DNA of 38,815 nucleotides from Actinomycetales bacterium (GTDB taxonomy: Bacteria; Actinomycetota; Actinomycetes; Actinomycetales; Dermatophilaceae): contig JAAYCP010000093.1 in assembly GCA_012729695.1 (NCBI GenBank), positions 1-38,815 on the forward strand, in the 5' to 3' direction. A program made the position numbers and the translations under genes. The notes beneath the pieces were generated by a model. The model was not told the DNA's origin, searched no databases, and was given only the letters and a program-made list of their open reading frames with translations. This document shows positions 9,625 through 18,791 of this stretch, in pieces; within the stretch, counting starts at the first letter, position 1; every line of letters begins with the position of its first letter.

Positions 9625-10083
9625 GTGGGTGAGCTGCACGTGACGTCGACGGTCCGGATCGCACGCCCGGTGTCCGAGGTGATGGCAGTCCTGCGCGACA
9701 TCGGAGCCCAGCACGAGTGGTGGCCGGGGCAGTACCGCTCCGATCCGCTCGAGTCCGACGCCCAGGGTCGCGTGACCCGCGCCAGGATCGGCAACGACGT
9801 CAAGGTCGCCAAGGACGAGTTCGAGGTCGTCTACACCCACGATGGCGGCGCCGTGGACGAGAACGCCCAGGGTTACCGCTGGGAGCTCGCGGCTCCGAGC
9901 ACCATCCAGCGCTCGCAGGAAGGATCCTGGGAGGTGCGCGCCGACGGCGACGCGGCCAGCGAGGTGACCCTGAACCTGATGGTCGACTCGGTCCTGCCGC
10001 TGCCGGGGTTCCTCCTGCGCAAAGCGCTCCAGGACACCGCGAACGGGGCGACCAAGGGTCTGCGGCAGCGCTGCGAGGGCTGA
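9625..10083 (+). CDS. SRPBCC family protein
   Basis: Polyketide cyclase/START-like layout (TSTVRIARPVSEVMAVLRDIGAQHEWWPGQYRSDPLE...). TAGGGT-N6-GTG leaderless-type start. Confidence 0.8.
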   Translation: MGELHVTSTVRIARPVSEVMAVLRDIGAQHEWWPGQYRSDPLESDAQGRVTRARIGNDVKVAKDEFEVVYTHDGGAVDENAQGYRWELAAPSTIQRSQEGSWEVRADGDAASEVTLNLMVDSVLPLPGFLLRKALQDTANGATKGLRQRCEG

Positions 10084-10094
10084 GCGCCGGGGGC

Positions 10095-10128
10095 AACGTC
10101 CCTCACGGGTCGGCCCGTCAGGGACGTT
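10095..10128. terminator. Hairpin between convergent SRPBCC and SNF2 genes
   Basis: AACGTCCCT-C-ACGGG-TCGG-CCCGT-C-AGGGACGTT. Confidence 0.7.
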
Positions 10129-10202
10129 CGGCGAGATCACAGCGCACATGGACTTCGCCGGTGATCACCAAGCCTCGTCGATCACAGCGACGGCTGGTGC
10201 CG

Positions 10203-13200
10203 TTACTCCAGCAGCGCCCGGATCTCCTCCGCCGAGATCCGACCGGTGAGCGACCCGCCCTTGTCGACGACCTTGGTGAAGAGGTCGCGCTTGTGCGCCT
10301 GCAGCGCGAGGACCTTCTCCTCGATGGTGTCGGCCGAGACGTACCGGTAGACGAAGACCGTCTTGTCCTGCCCGATCCGGTGCACCCGGTCGATGGCCTG
10401 CTCCTCGGCGGCAGGGTTCCACCACGGGTCGAGGACGAAGACGTAGTCGGCCTCGGTCAGGGTGAGGCCGAACCCCCCGGCCTTCAGCGAGATGAGGAAG
10501 ACAGGCGCCTCTCCCTCCCGGAAGTCGCCGACCACGCCCGCCCGGTCGGTCGTGCTCCCGTCGAGGTATGCGGTTGTCAGGCCCTCTGCATGGAGCCGCT
10601 CCTGGGCCATCCGCAGAAACCTCGTGAAGGACGAGAAGACCAGAGCCCGGTGCCCTTCTGCCGCGAGCTCACGAACCTGGTCCACGAGGGCGTCGAGCTT
10701 CGCCGCCGAGGTCCGTTCGCGGTACTCCTCCTGCACCAGGCCGGGGTGCAGTGCCATCTGTCGCAGCGTCGTCAGCGAGGACAGGATCGCCACCCGGTGC
10801 TCGTCCGGGTCCTCGGCCAACAGGCGCAGGACCCGCTGACGCTCCCGCTGCAGGTGCTGCTGGTAGATCCGCTCGTGGGCCGCGGTCATGGGCACCGAGA
10901 TCACCTGCACCTGCTTCTCGGGCAGCTCGGCCGCCACGACCGACTTCGCCCTGCGCAGCATGAGGGGTCGGATCCTGCGCCGCAGCCGGGCCAGCGCCAG
11001 CTCGTCGCCGCTCTCGATCGGCCGGCGGTAGCCCGTGACGAAGGTGTCCACCTTGGGGAAGAGCCCCGGCGCGGTGAGCGAGAGGAGCGCCCACAGGTCC
11101 ATGAGGGAGTTCTCCATCGGTGTCCCCGTGATGGCTACCACGCTGTCGGCCTTGAGGCTGCGCAGCACGAGGTGGGTCTTCGAGCCGGGATTCTTGACGA
11201 ACTGCGCCTCGTCACAGACGAGGAGGGACCAGCGCTGCTCCCGCAGGTGGTCGGCGTCGATCCTCGCCACGGTGTAGGAGGTGACGACGACGTCCGCACC
11301 GGCGATCCGCTCGGCGAACGGCTTCCTCGCCTTGCGGGAGGTCTCGCTGAGGACGACGACACGCAGGTCCGGGGTGAACCGGGCAGACTCACCTGTCCAG
11401 GCGGAGAGCACCGAGGACGGGGCGACGACGAGGACCGGGCGCTCCAAACGGTCCTCCTCCTTGAGGCGAAGCACCGCAGCGAGGGTCTGCAGGGTCTTCC
11501 CCAGTCCCATGTCGTCGGCGAGGATCCCGCCGAGACCCGCGTCGAGAAGGTGGCTGAGCCAGGCGAAGCCGGCCTGCTGGTAGGGCCGCAGCTCGGCCCG
11601 CAGCCCGCCAGGTACGGCCACCGTGCCGGCCGACTCTCCTCCGTCCGCGTCGGGTCCCGTCAGCTCGGTGAGCCGGCGCGCAGACTCGACCCACGCGGAC
11701 GCAGCGAGGTCGTTGACGGACAGGTCGACGAGGTCGTGGATGTCGGCGACACGGTGCCGGTGCACCCGGAGCACCGCCGGCCGGTCCGGGTCGCGCAGGT
11801 CCTTGGACTCCTCGATGAGCTCGACGAGGCGCCGCAGGGCCGGCTGGTCGAGACTGAACCAGACCCCGGAGGGCAGGACCATGATGTCGTCACCACGCAC
11901 GAGGGCGGCGAAGACGTCGGCGAAGGGCACCTCCTCACCATCGACGGTCACCGTGACCCGCAGCGAGAGCCAGTCCCTCACCTCCTCGATCGGCGTGACC
12001 TCGACGCTCGCCTCGTCAGCGGCCTCCTCGAAAGCCGGCATGGTGCCGGTCTCCTGCACGAGGATGTCGGGGTCTGCGCGCAGCTCGGGCAGCACGAGGG
12101 CCATGACCTCGACGAGGTCGGCGCCGAGGACGGTGGTGCGTCCGGGCAGCATCCGCCGCCCGCTCCGGTCCCGCCGGGTGAGCCCCGGCACGGCGTCGAG
12201 GATCTCGAGGCGCTGGATCAGCTCCTCCTCCGCGGCGTAGTCCCGCATCGCGTCCCACCCGGTATGCGCGGCGAACCGCTCCAGGTCCTCACCGCTGCGG
12301 TAGGCGACGGTCGCGACGACGTCGAGACTGAGCCGACCGGTCGGCGAGAAGAGGAGGTGGATGAAGGGCCCCCCGACCTCGACCTCGTCCTCCGGCTCGG
12401 GCTCGAGCGCGCGAAGGGTGCCGTCGAGATCCCGCACGTCGACGACGGTGGCGACTTCAGGGAGATAGCCGGTGACGAGCTCGTCGATCTCGTCAGCCGG
12501 GATCTCGAGGGTCACCGCTCGCGCAAGCATCTGCGCCACCCACCCGGGGACCGGGGTGCGCACCGGCGCGAGGACCCGGGCCTCCTCGGAGGGGGCCAGC
12601 GACCCCACTGCCGGGCTCCCCGGACTCATGGGTCCCATCAGGAGCAGACCGTGGACAGGCTCGCCGATCGGGATGATGCGCCACCCCTCGTCCACGGAAG
12701 CGGCGTGCCCCACGATGGACATGGCCATCCGGGCCGAGCCGTCCGGCTCGCTCCACACGTCACAGACGATGTCGAGAGCATCGGAAAGCTCCACAGGCTC
12801 TGCCGGATTCGCCGTCTGGAGCTCGATCCCGGCCCGGCGGCCGGCCGCGAGCACGGCCCACACACCCGGCCCGAGCCGCCCCAGGTCCATCGCGCGCGGA
12901 GCCTCGAGGCGCAGCACGGGTGACGCGCTCCCCGTGGCGAGGTCGACGAGCCGCCGCGCGATGGTGGCCTGAGCGGGCCGCACCCCGGAGCCCAGACCAC
13001 GCCCGGACACCTCGGCCCAGGTCAGGGTCGTGATCCACGACCCAACGCGGGACTCCTTGCGCGGCACGAGGACGACCGTGTCCACGGGGGTGTGGTCGGA
13101 GGTGCTGCGGGGTCGCTGCTCGACGAGGACCCCGAACCCGAGTCGCGCGGCACCCCAGCCCTGCCCGGCAGACCCGCCTCCTGACTGCGCCCCCCTCGCC

Positions 13201-13625
13201 CGGGACGTCCAACCACCGGAGTCCACCTCGGGCAGGACCTCGTCGAGAACCTCAGCCCAGGACCGGCCCGCGCCACCCGTCGCGTGTGAGTCGGAGCGGG
13301 CCTGGAGGACGAGCGCCACGGCGTGCTTGCAGCGCGTCGCCACCGGGCAGCTGCACCGGGACACCCACTGCGGCCCCCGCGGACCGTCCCCGGCATGGGT
13401 GACGAGCGTGGAGTAGGGGGTTGGACGGGTGCCCTCAACCTCCCCCAGGATCATCCGGCCCCGGTCGGCGGAGGTGACGGAGCGGACCATGCCGGCACGC
13501 GCATACTCCCGACCGCGCGCGAGCGCGCTCGCCCCACAGACCCGCTCGAGCTCGGCGTCGGTCACGGCGGCAACCCAGGCGGGAATGTCTCCTCTCCCCC
13601 CACCGTGCCCTACCGCGCTGCCCAT
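10203..13625 (-). CDS. SWIM zinc finger SNF2-family helicase (HepA-like)
   Basis: SWIM motif CSCPVATRCKH, helicase motifs DDMGLGKTLQTLA, CDEAQ, TGTPMENSLMDLW, IDRVHRIGQ. Start placed at 13625 rather than 13634 because TACCGT-N7-ATG precedes it. Confidence 0.9.
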   Translation of the reverse strand: MGSAVGHGGGRGDIPAWVAAVTDAELERVCGASALARGREYARAGMVRSVTSADRGRMILGEVEGTRPTPYSTLVTHAGDGPRGPQWVSRCSCPVATRCKHAVALVLQARSDSHATGGAGRSWAEVLDEVLPEVDSGGWTSRARGAQSGGGSAGQGWGAARLGFGVLVEQRPRSTSDHTPVDTVVLVPRKESRVGSWITTLTWAEVSGRGLGSGVRPAQATIARRLVDLATGSASPVLRLEAPRAMDLGRLGPGVWAVLAAGRRAGIELQTANPAEPVELSDALDIVCDVWSEPDGSARMAMSIVGHAASVDEGWRIIPIGEPVHGLLLMGPMSPGSPAVGSLAPSEEARVLAPVRTPVPGWVAQMLARAVTLEIPADEIDELVTGYLPEVATVVDVRDLDGTLRALEPEPEDEVEVGGPFIHLLFSPTGRLSLDVVATVAYRSGEDLERFAAHTGWDAMRDYAAEEELIQRLEILDAVPGLTRRDRSGRRMLPGRTTVLGADLVEVMALVLPELRADPDILVQETGTMPAFEEAADEASVEVTPIEEVRDWLSLRVTVTVDGEEVPFADVFAALVRGDDIMVLPSGVWFSLDQPALRRLVELIEESKDLRDPDRPAVLRVHRHRVADIHDLVDLSVNDLAASAWVESARRLTELTGPDADGGESAGTVAVPGGLRAELRPYQQAGFAWLSHLLDAGLGGILADDMGLGKTLQTLAAVLRLKEEDRLERPVLVVAPSSVLSAWTGESARFTPDLRVVVLSETSRKARKPFAERIAGADVVVTSYTVARIDADHLREQRWSLLVCDEAQFVKNPGSKTHLVLRSLKADSVVAITGTPMENSLMDLWALLSLTAPGLFPKVDTFVTGYRRPIESGDELALARLRRRIRPLMLRRAKSVVAAELPEKQVQVISVPMTAAHERIYQQHLQRERQRVLRLLAEDPDEHRVAILSSLTTLRQMALHPGLVQEEYRERTSAAKLDALVDQVRELAAEGHRALVFSSFTRFLRMAQERLHAEGLTTAYLDGSTTDRAGVVGDFREGEAPVFLISLKAGGFGLTLTEADYVFVLDPWWNPAAEEQAIDRVHRIGQDKTVFVYRYVSADTIEEKVLALQAHKRDLFTKVVDKGGSLTGRISAEEIRALLE

Positions 13626-13698
13626 TCCCGACACGGTAGCGACTCACCCCGACAGCCGTTCCGCACTATCCACACGCCGCTCCTGACAGACTGACCGG

Positions 13699-15126
13699 GT
13701 GCGCGCATTCCCCCTCGCCCCCGGCGCCGCAGCGGCAGCCCGCCGCGCGCTCGCCGATGCCGAGCCGGCGGTGTTCTGGACCAGTCAACCGGGCCGCCCA
13801 CCGGTCCGCGAGCCCCTCAACCGGGTCGACCGGGTCTGCGACCTCGCGATCATCGGTGCCGGCTTCACCGGGCTGTGGGCCGCCATCCAGGTCAAGGAGG
13901 ACAACCCGAGTCTCGACGTCGTCGTCCTCGACCAGGCGCGCGTCGGTGACGGTGCCTCCGGACGCAACGGCGGCTTCGTCTCGCCCTCGCTCACCCACGG
14001 CCTGCACCAGGGAGTAGCGATGTGGCCGGAGGAGATCGACCTCCTCCAGGAGATGGCTGCGGCGAACTTCGCCGGCTTCCAGGCGACGCTGGAGCGCTAC
14101 GGCATCAACGCCGACTTCCACCTGCCTGGTGAGCTCACGGTGTCGCTCTCGGAGCACCAGGACGCGGCAGTGCGTGAGGCCTACGAGCTGCACGTGGAGC
14201 ACGGCGTCCCCGCTGAGCTGCTGACCCAGGAGCAGGCGTATGCGCGGGTCAGGTCACCGCTGTACCGCGGCGGCATCCTCGATCCCGGCGTCGGGCTCGT
14301 CGATCCCGCTCGCCTGGCCTACGGCCTCGCTGAGGCCGCCGAGTCCCTCGGCGTGACGATCCACGAGCACTCCAAGGTGGTCGGCTTCGACGACGGTGGG
14401 CGCGGCAGCGGCGCGGTCGTCGTCCGGACCGAGCAGGGCAGCCTGCTCGCCAACCGCGTCGTGCTCGGCACCGGTGCCTGGCCGGTGCTGAGCCGGACGA
14501 GGCTCTACGTGATCCCGGTGTACGACCACGTCCTCATGACCGAACCGCTCACCTCCGAGCAGCTGTCCTCGATCGGGTGGGAGGGCCGCGAGGGGCTGGC
14601 CGACGCAGGCAACCAGTTCCACTACTACCGAAGGACGCTCGACGACCGGATCCTGTTCGGCGGCTACGACGCGAACTACCACTTCCCCGGTCGCATCGAC
14701 CCTCGCTTCGAGCAGGGCGAGTCGCACACCCTGCTCGCCGAGCACTTCTTCTCGATCTTCCCGCAGCTCCAGGGGCTGCGCTTCACCCACCGCTGGGCGG
14801 GCGTCATCGACACGACCTCCCGGTTCACCCCGATGTTCGGCAAGGCCCTGGGCGGCAAGCTCGCGTATGCCGTCGGCTACACCGGCCTCGGCGTCGGCTC
14901 CACCCGCTGGGGTGCCCGGGTCGCGCTCGATCTCGCGCTCGGTCAGGAGACCGAACGGACGCGCCTCACGATGGTGCGGCGCAAGCCGATCCCCTTCCCG
15001 CCCGAGCCGGTGCGCGGCATCGGCGTCAGGCTCACCCGTTCCGCGCTCGCGAAGGAGGACGCCACGGGCCACCGGAACCTCTGGCTGCGGGCGCTGGACA
15101 AGATCGGGATCGGGTTCGACTCATAG
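13699..15126 (+). CDS. FAD-dependent amino acid/amine oxidoreductase (DadA/PuuB-like)
   Basis: DLAIIGAGFTGLWAAI Rossmann motif, GDGASGRNGGF, C-terminal WAGVIDTTSRFTPMFG...GYTGLGVGSTRWGARVALDLALG. Confidence 0.9.
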   Translation: MRAFPLAPGAAAAARRALADAEPAVFWTSQPGRPPVREPLNRVDRVCDLAIIGAGFTGLWAAIQVKEDNPSLDVVVLDQARVGDGASGRNGGFVSPSLTHGLHQGVAMWPEEIDLLQEMAAANFAGFQATLERYGINADFHLPGELTVSLSEHQDAAVREAYELHVEHGVPAELLTQEQAYARVRSPLYRGGILDPGVGLVDPARLAYGLAEAAESLGVTIHEHSKVVGFDDGGRGSGAVVVRTEQGSLLANRVVLGTGAWPVLSRTRLYVIPVYDHVLMTEPLTSEQLSSIGWEGREGLADAGNQFHYYRRTLDDRILFGGYDANYHFPGRIDPRFEQGESHTLLAEHFFSIFPQLQGLRFTHRWAGVIDTTSRFTPMFGKALGGKLAYAVGYTGLGVGSTRWGARVALDLALGQETERTRLTMVRRKPIPFPPEPVRGIGVRLTRSALAKEDATGHRNLWLRALDKIGIGFDS

Positions 15127-15238
15127 GGTTTCCAGGCCGGGCTGGGCGGGACCGTCCACCCTTGCATGATGGGCCGCGGCTTCTCGTCGTCGTGACCCGG
15201 TCTTCGACTATGTCCCTCGACTCTTGGAGGATGGACGC

Positions 15239-16474
15239 GTGACGACTCCCCCGACCTCATCGCCCGCCGGACCCGGAGCGGACGGGCCGACTCCCGCACA
15301 CCCGGCCCCCGCATACCCGAACCCTGCGTCCACACCTCCCGGACAGCCTGCGCCAGGACAACCCCCGCCTGGCTATCCGGTCCAGGGCTATCCGCAAGGG
15401 CCGCCTCCCGGCTACCAGCCCGGACCGTATGCGCCAGGCACCTATCCCTCGGGCGCCTACCCCCCTGGTATGTACCCAGGCGGGGCGTACGCCTACCTGC
15501 CCGCCAAGCCGCCGGCTCTTCCGGCAGAGCCGGTCGAGTACCAGCACCTGCTGCGCGGTCCGCGCCGGAAGTGGTGGCGGCCGATCGTCTCGTTCCTCCT
15601 CGTCGTCGCCGGGGTCGCCGCTGCCTCGATCGGTCTGCTGATCTTCATCGTCGTGGGCTGGCTCGCCACCGGGGAGGACCTCTCGGCGTTCGAGGAGCTG
15701 AGCCTCGACTTCAACAACCCGGTGACGTTCGCCGGGCAGAACCTGTGGCTCGCCATGCTCATCCCGATCGCAGGGCTAGCGACGTGGATCGCTCACGGCG
15801 TTCGTCCGGGGTTCGTCTCCTCCGTCGTCGGCCGCTTCCGGTGGGGCTGGTTCGCGTGGTGCCTGCTCGTCGTCGTGCCGCTCTGGCTGCTCTACCTCGG
15901 CCTGTCTGTGGTGATCTTCGACGGCGGGAGCGGGGACGTCGTCGACACGGCCGGACGACCGGCGACGTGGGTCGCGCTCCTCGTCCTGACCTTCCTCACG
16001 ACACCGCTGCAGTCGGCCGGCGAGGAGTACCTCTTCCGCGGCTGGCTCATGCAGCAGATCGGGTCCTACGTGAAGAACACGTATGCGGCACTCGCCATCG
16101 CGATCGTCGCTTCCTCGGTCGTCTTCGCGCTGGCGCACACGTCCCTGGACCCGTGGATCCTCATCGATCTCGGCGCCTTCGCCACCGCAGCCGTGCTCCT
16201 CACGTGGCGGACCGGCGGACTCGAGGCTGCGGTCGCCCTCCACCTTGTCAACAATGTCGTCATCCTCAGCCTGGCCACCCTCACCACCGGACTGAGCGAC
16301 AGCTTCATCACTCCGGAGACGACGGGTACCCCGGCCGAGGCAGCGATGTCGGTCACCTCGCTCGCCATCGTCACTGCGGTGATCTGGTGGGTTGCCGGCC
16401 GGCGTGGTGTCGCGCGGCGCAGCACGCCGGTGTCATCGGGCTCTGCGGAGGCGGACGTCGCGGTCGGCCGCTGA
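15239..16474 (+). CDS. CPBP family intramembrane metalloprotease with Pro/Tyr/Gly-rich N-terminus
   Basis: SAGEEYLFRGWLMQQI (EExxxR), FALAHTSLDP, HLVNN motifs; GGAGGA RBS before GTG 15239 (ORF track starts at 15224). Confidence 0.88.
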   Translation: MTTPPTSSPAGPGADGPTPAHPAPAYPNPASTPPGQPAPGQPPPGYPVQGYPQGPPPGYQPGPYAPGTYPSGAYPPGMYPGGAYAYLPAKPPALPAEPVEYQHLLRGPRRKWWRPIVSFLLVVAGVAAASIGLLIFIVVGWLATGEDLSAFEELSLDFNNPVTFAGQNLWLAMLIPIAGLATWIAHGVRPGFVSSVVGRFRWGWFAWCLLVVVPLWLLYLGLSVVIFDGGSGDVVDTAGRPATWVALLVLTFLTTPLQSAGEEYLFRGWLMQQIGSYVKNTYAALAIAIVASSVVFALAHTSLDPWILIDLGAFATAAVLLTWRTGGLEAAVALHLVNNVVILSLATLTTGLSDSFITPETTGTPAEAAMSVTSLAIVTAVIWWVAGRRGVARRSTPVSSGSAEADVAVGR

Positions 16475-16599
16475 GCGCGGCACGGCGGACCCTGCCCTGA
16501 CGCCTCGGCGGCGCGCGGCGGACCAGGTCTTCCGGCTGCGGCCAGGTGCGTGGCCCGGCGGTGGCCGGCCGGGGGCCGGGCCTGGCGGAAGGTCGGCGG

Positions 16600-17202
16600 C
16601 TACCGGTGCCGCTTGGTCGGGTAGAGCAGGGTGAGGCGCTCGAGGACGAACTGGGTCCGCGGGTCGAGTCCCTCGCTCTGCACGGGGACGGCGAGCTCCT
16701 CGTGCGGCAGCTCACCGAGCGTCACGACACTCACGTCGCTCGTCGCGACGAGCGCGCGCGGACTGCCTGACCCGTCCAGGAGGATCGCGACGGCGCCGAC
16801 CTCCGGCTGCGGACCGGCCGCGGTCTCGTAGTCGCTCAACGGCTCCGCCGTCGCGACGGTGGCGCGTGAGAGGACCTCCTCGACGAAGGCGTCCGCGTCC
16901 TCGGGGGTCGATCCGAAGGCCCAGGCCGGCGGACGGAGCGCCCCGAGGACGGTCAGCCCGCCGTAGGCGCCGAGCCAGTCGAACCGTGCCCGCATACGCG
17001 CGTTCTGCCAGAACGCCTCGAGGAGGGCCTCGTGCTCGTCGACCTCATCTGCGTCTGTGGCGTCCGTGTCCACAGCGAGACCGCCTGCCTCGTCCCCGCT
17101 TGCTGCGTATTGGTCGGGGGCCAGCTCGTCTGCGGCGCGTGGGTCCCTCACAGCGGAGGCCTCGGGGGTGTCGGGTCGGTCGGTGCCGCCGTCGTCGCTC
17201 AT
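16600..17202 (-). CDS. ASCH-domain-like protein
   Basis: FDWLGAYGGLTVLGALRPPAWAFGSTPEDADAFVEEVLSRATVATAEPLSDYETAAGPQPEVGAVAILLDGSGSPRALVATSDVSVV resembles the ASCH family. Start set at MSDDGG (17202); ORF track extends to 17244. Confidence 0.7.
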   Translation of the reverse strand: MSDDGGTDRPDTPEASAVRDPRAADELAPDQYAASGDEAGGLAVDTDATDADEVDEHEALLEAFWQNARMRARFDWLGAYGGLTVLGALRPPAWAFGSTPEDADAFVEEVLSRATVATAEPLSDYETAAGPQPEVGAVAILLDGSGSPRALVATSDVSVVTLGELPHEELAVPVQSEGLDPRTQFVLERLTLLYPTKRHR

Positions 17203-17243
17203 ACCCCCATCCTGACAGCACGAGCGCCATGTGACCGGAGCCA

Positions 17244-17249
17244 TATACT
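17244..17249 (+). promoter_or_regulatory. Candidate -10 (TATACT) for the orphan transcript
   Basis: TATACT in an AT-richer intergenic patch; no well-spaced -35 seen. Confidence 0.35.
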
Positions 17250-17255
17250 CACGAG

Positions 17256-17407
17256 TAAAGATTGTGCCGCCGATCGCTTTACTTCCCCCTTACCTTCTGC
17301 TTAGATCGACATTGCCAGCAACGCTGCGAATTCCCTGCCTCGTAGCGCATGCGGTGCCTGATGAGGGGTCGAGAGGACTGTCCATGACAGTCCTCTCGAC
17401 TTTTTTT
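17256..17407 (+). ncRNA. Candidate small RNA (start approximate)
   Basis: Orphan intrinsic terminator in a ~410-bp gap between divergent genes; 5' stem AGTAAAG (17254-17260)/CTTTACT (17277-17283) and C/U-rich tract TTCCCCCTTACCTTCT; no convincing ORF. Confidence 0.5.
17368..17407 (+). terminator. Intrinsic terminator
   Basis: GTCGAGAGGACTGTC-CAT-GACAGTCCTCTCGAC followed by TTTTTTT (17401-17407). Confidence 0.92.
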
Positions 17408-17474
17408 ATGCCCAGTTCGGGTGCGGACCAGGCCTGGCCTTGACCTTCGCAAGGGATCTGCGGCGAGTTCGCGT

Positions 17475-17510
17475 GGAGGATCGTTGCTGCCATGGCAACA
17501 CTGATCCTCC
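17475..17510. other. Compound hairpin upstream of metallophosphoesterase gene
   Basis: GGAGGATC/GATCCTCC outer stem with GTTGC/GCAAC inner stem. Confidence 0.5.
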
Positions 17511-17612
17511 CCGTGAGGTGCAGGGCGACAGCCATCCTCCCCACGAAGGCCATGACGTCGAGCGACTCGCTCGTCAGTGCACACGAGAGCCCGGTGACCT
17601 CCGCATACTGAC

Positions 17613-18782
17613 GTGGTGTCGCTCGCGCTTCTCGTGCCCCTGGTGATCCTCGGACTCTTCGGGCTCCTCCTCTACCGCCGCCTCGTCCGGGCACCCGGGT
17701 ACACCTCGCTCGCGGTGCGAGTGGGCGGGGTCCTTGTGCTCATCGCCATGACCGCGGCGATCTTCGTCGGCATGGCGTACCAGCTGGGTGGTCTCGACGG
17801 CCGACTCCCACGGCTCATCGGCATCGTCGGCATGACGTGGCTCGCCGTCTTCTTCTACCTCCTCCTGGGCATCCTCGTCGGCGCGATCGGAGCGCTGGGG
17901 CTGCGGATCGCCCGCCGCGACGAGGAGGCCCGGCGGACCTGGCACCGGCGCAGCGTGCCAGTCATCGTCGCAACAAGCCTCGTCATCACCGCCTATGGCG
18001 TGTTGGAAGCACAGCGCGTGGGCGTCAGCGAGGTGGAGGTCCGGGTCACCGGGCTACCGGCTGCGCTCGAGGGTTACCGCGTGGCGGTCGTGAGCGACCT
18101 GCACGTGGGCCCGATCCGCGGCGCCGACCTCACGGCGCAGGCCGTTCGGCTCACCACGGAGGCCGAGCCTGACGTCATCCTCCTGGCCGGCGACCTCACC
18201 GACGGCACGACAGCCCAGTTCGCGCAGGTCCTGGATCCGCTCGCGGACCTGTCGGCACCCGACGGCGTGTATGCGGTGACCGGGAACCACGAGTACTACG
18301 CCGGGGACGCGGAGGGCTGGGTCGCGCGCTGGCGGGAGCTGGGCCTCGAACCGCTGCTCAACGCCTCGACGACGATCGATCGGGACGGCATCCGGCTGCA
18401 GATCGCCGGCGTCAGTGACGCCGCTGCGGAGGAGGTCCCGATGACGGAGACGAGCGACCCCGACCTGCTCCCGCGGCTCGATGCCGCCCTGGCCGAGGTC
18501 GATCCGGGGCAGCCGAGCATCCTCATCGCGCACCGCCCCGGCGTCGGCGAGGACCCGCTCGTGCGCGCCGCCGGCGTGGACCTCATGGTCTCGGGGCACA
18601 CCCACGGCGGTCAGATCTGGCCGTTCACCCTGCTCGTCCCGCTCGTCAACCCCACGATCGCCGGGCTCGACGTCATCGACGGGACCACCGCATACACGAC
18701 CCGTGGGGTGGGCACCTGGGGTCCTCCCACGCGGGTGCTCGCGCCGCCGGAGGTCTCCGTCCTCACCCTGACCGTCGGCTGA
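17613..18782 (+). CDS. Membrane-anchored metallophosphoesterase
   Basis: VVSDLHVGP, LLAGDLTDG, VTGNHEYYAG, MVSGHTHGGQIWP motifs after N-terminal TM helices. Confidence 0.93.
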   Translation: MVSLALLVPLVILGLFGLLLYRRLVRAPGYTSLAVRVGGVLVLIAMTAAIFVGMAYQLGGLDGRLPRLIGIVGMTWLAVFFYLLLGILVGAIGALGLRIARRDEEARRTWHRRSVPVIVATSLVITAYGVLEAQRVGVSEVEVRVTGLPAALEGYRVAVVSDLHVGPIRGADLTAQAVRLTTEAEPDVILLAGDLTDGTTAQFAQVLDPLADLSAPDGVYAVTGNHEYYAGDAEGWVARWRELGLEPLLNASTTIDRDGIRLQIAGVSDAAAEEVPMTETSDPDLLPRLDAALAEVDPGQPSILIAHRPGVGEDPLVRAAGVDLMVSGHTHGGQIWPFTLLVPLVNPTIAGLDVIDGTTAYTTRGVGTWGPPTRVLAPPEVSVLTLTVG

Positions 18783-18791
18783 GCGGCGCCC

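Noticed and set aside
9717-12923. 1068-aa plus ORF opposite the SNF2 helicase
   Set aside because: Antisense frame of a high-GC coding region; Arg/Gly/Asp-rich with no domain, and it overlaps the SRPBCC gene out of frame.
17244-17407. 6C RNA or SRP RNA
   Set aside because: No two C6 loops as in the 6C motif and no GGTCAGGTCCGGAAGG-type SRP core; left as unclassified candidate.
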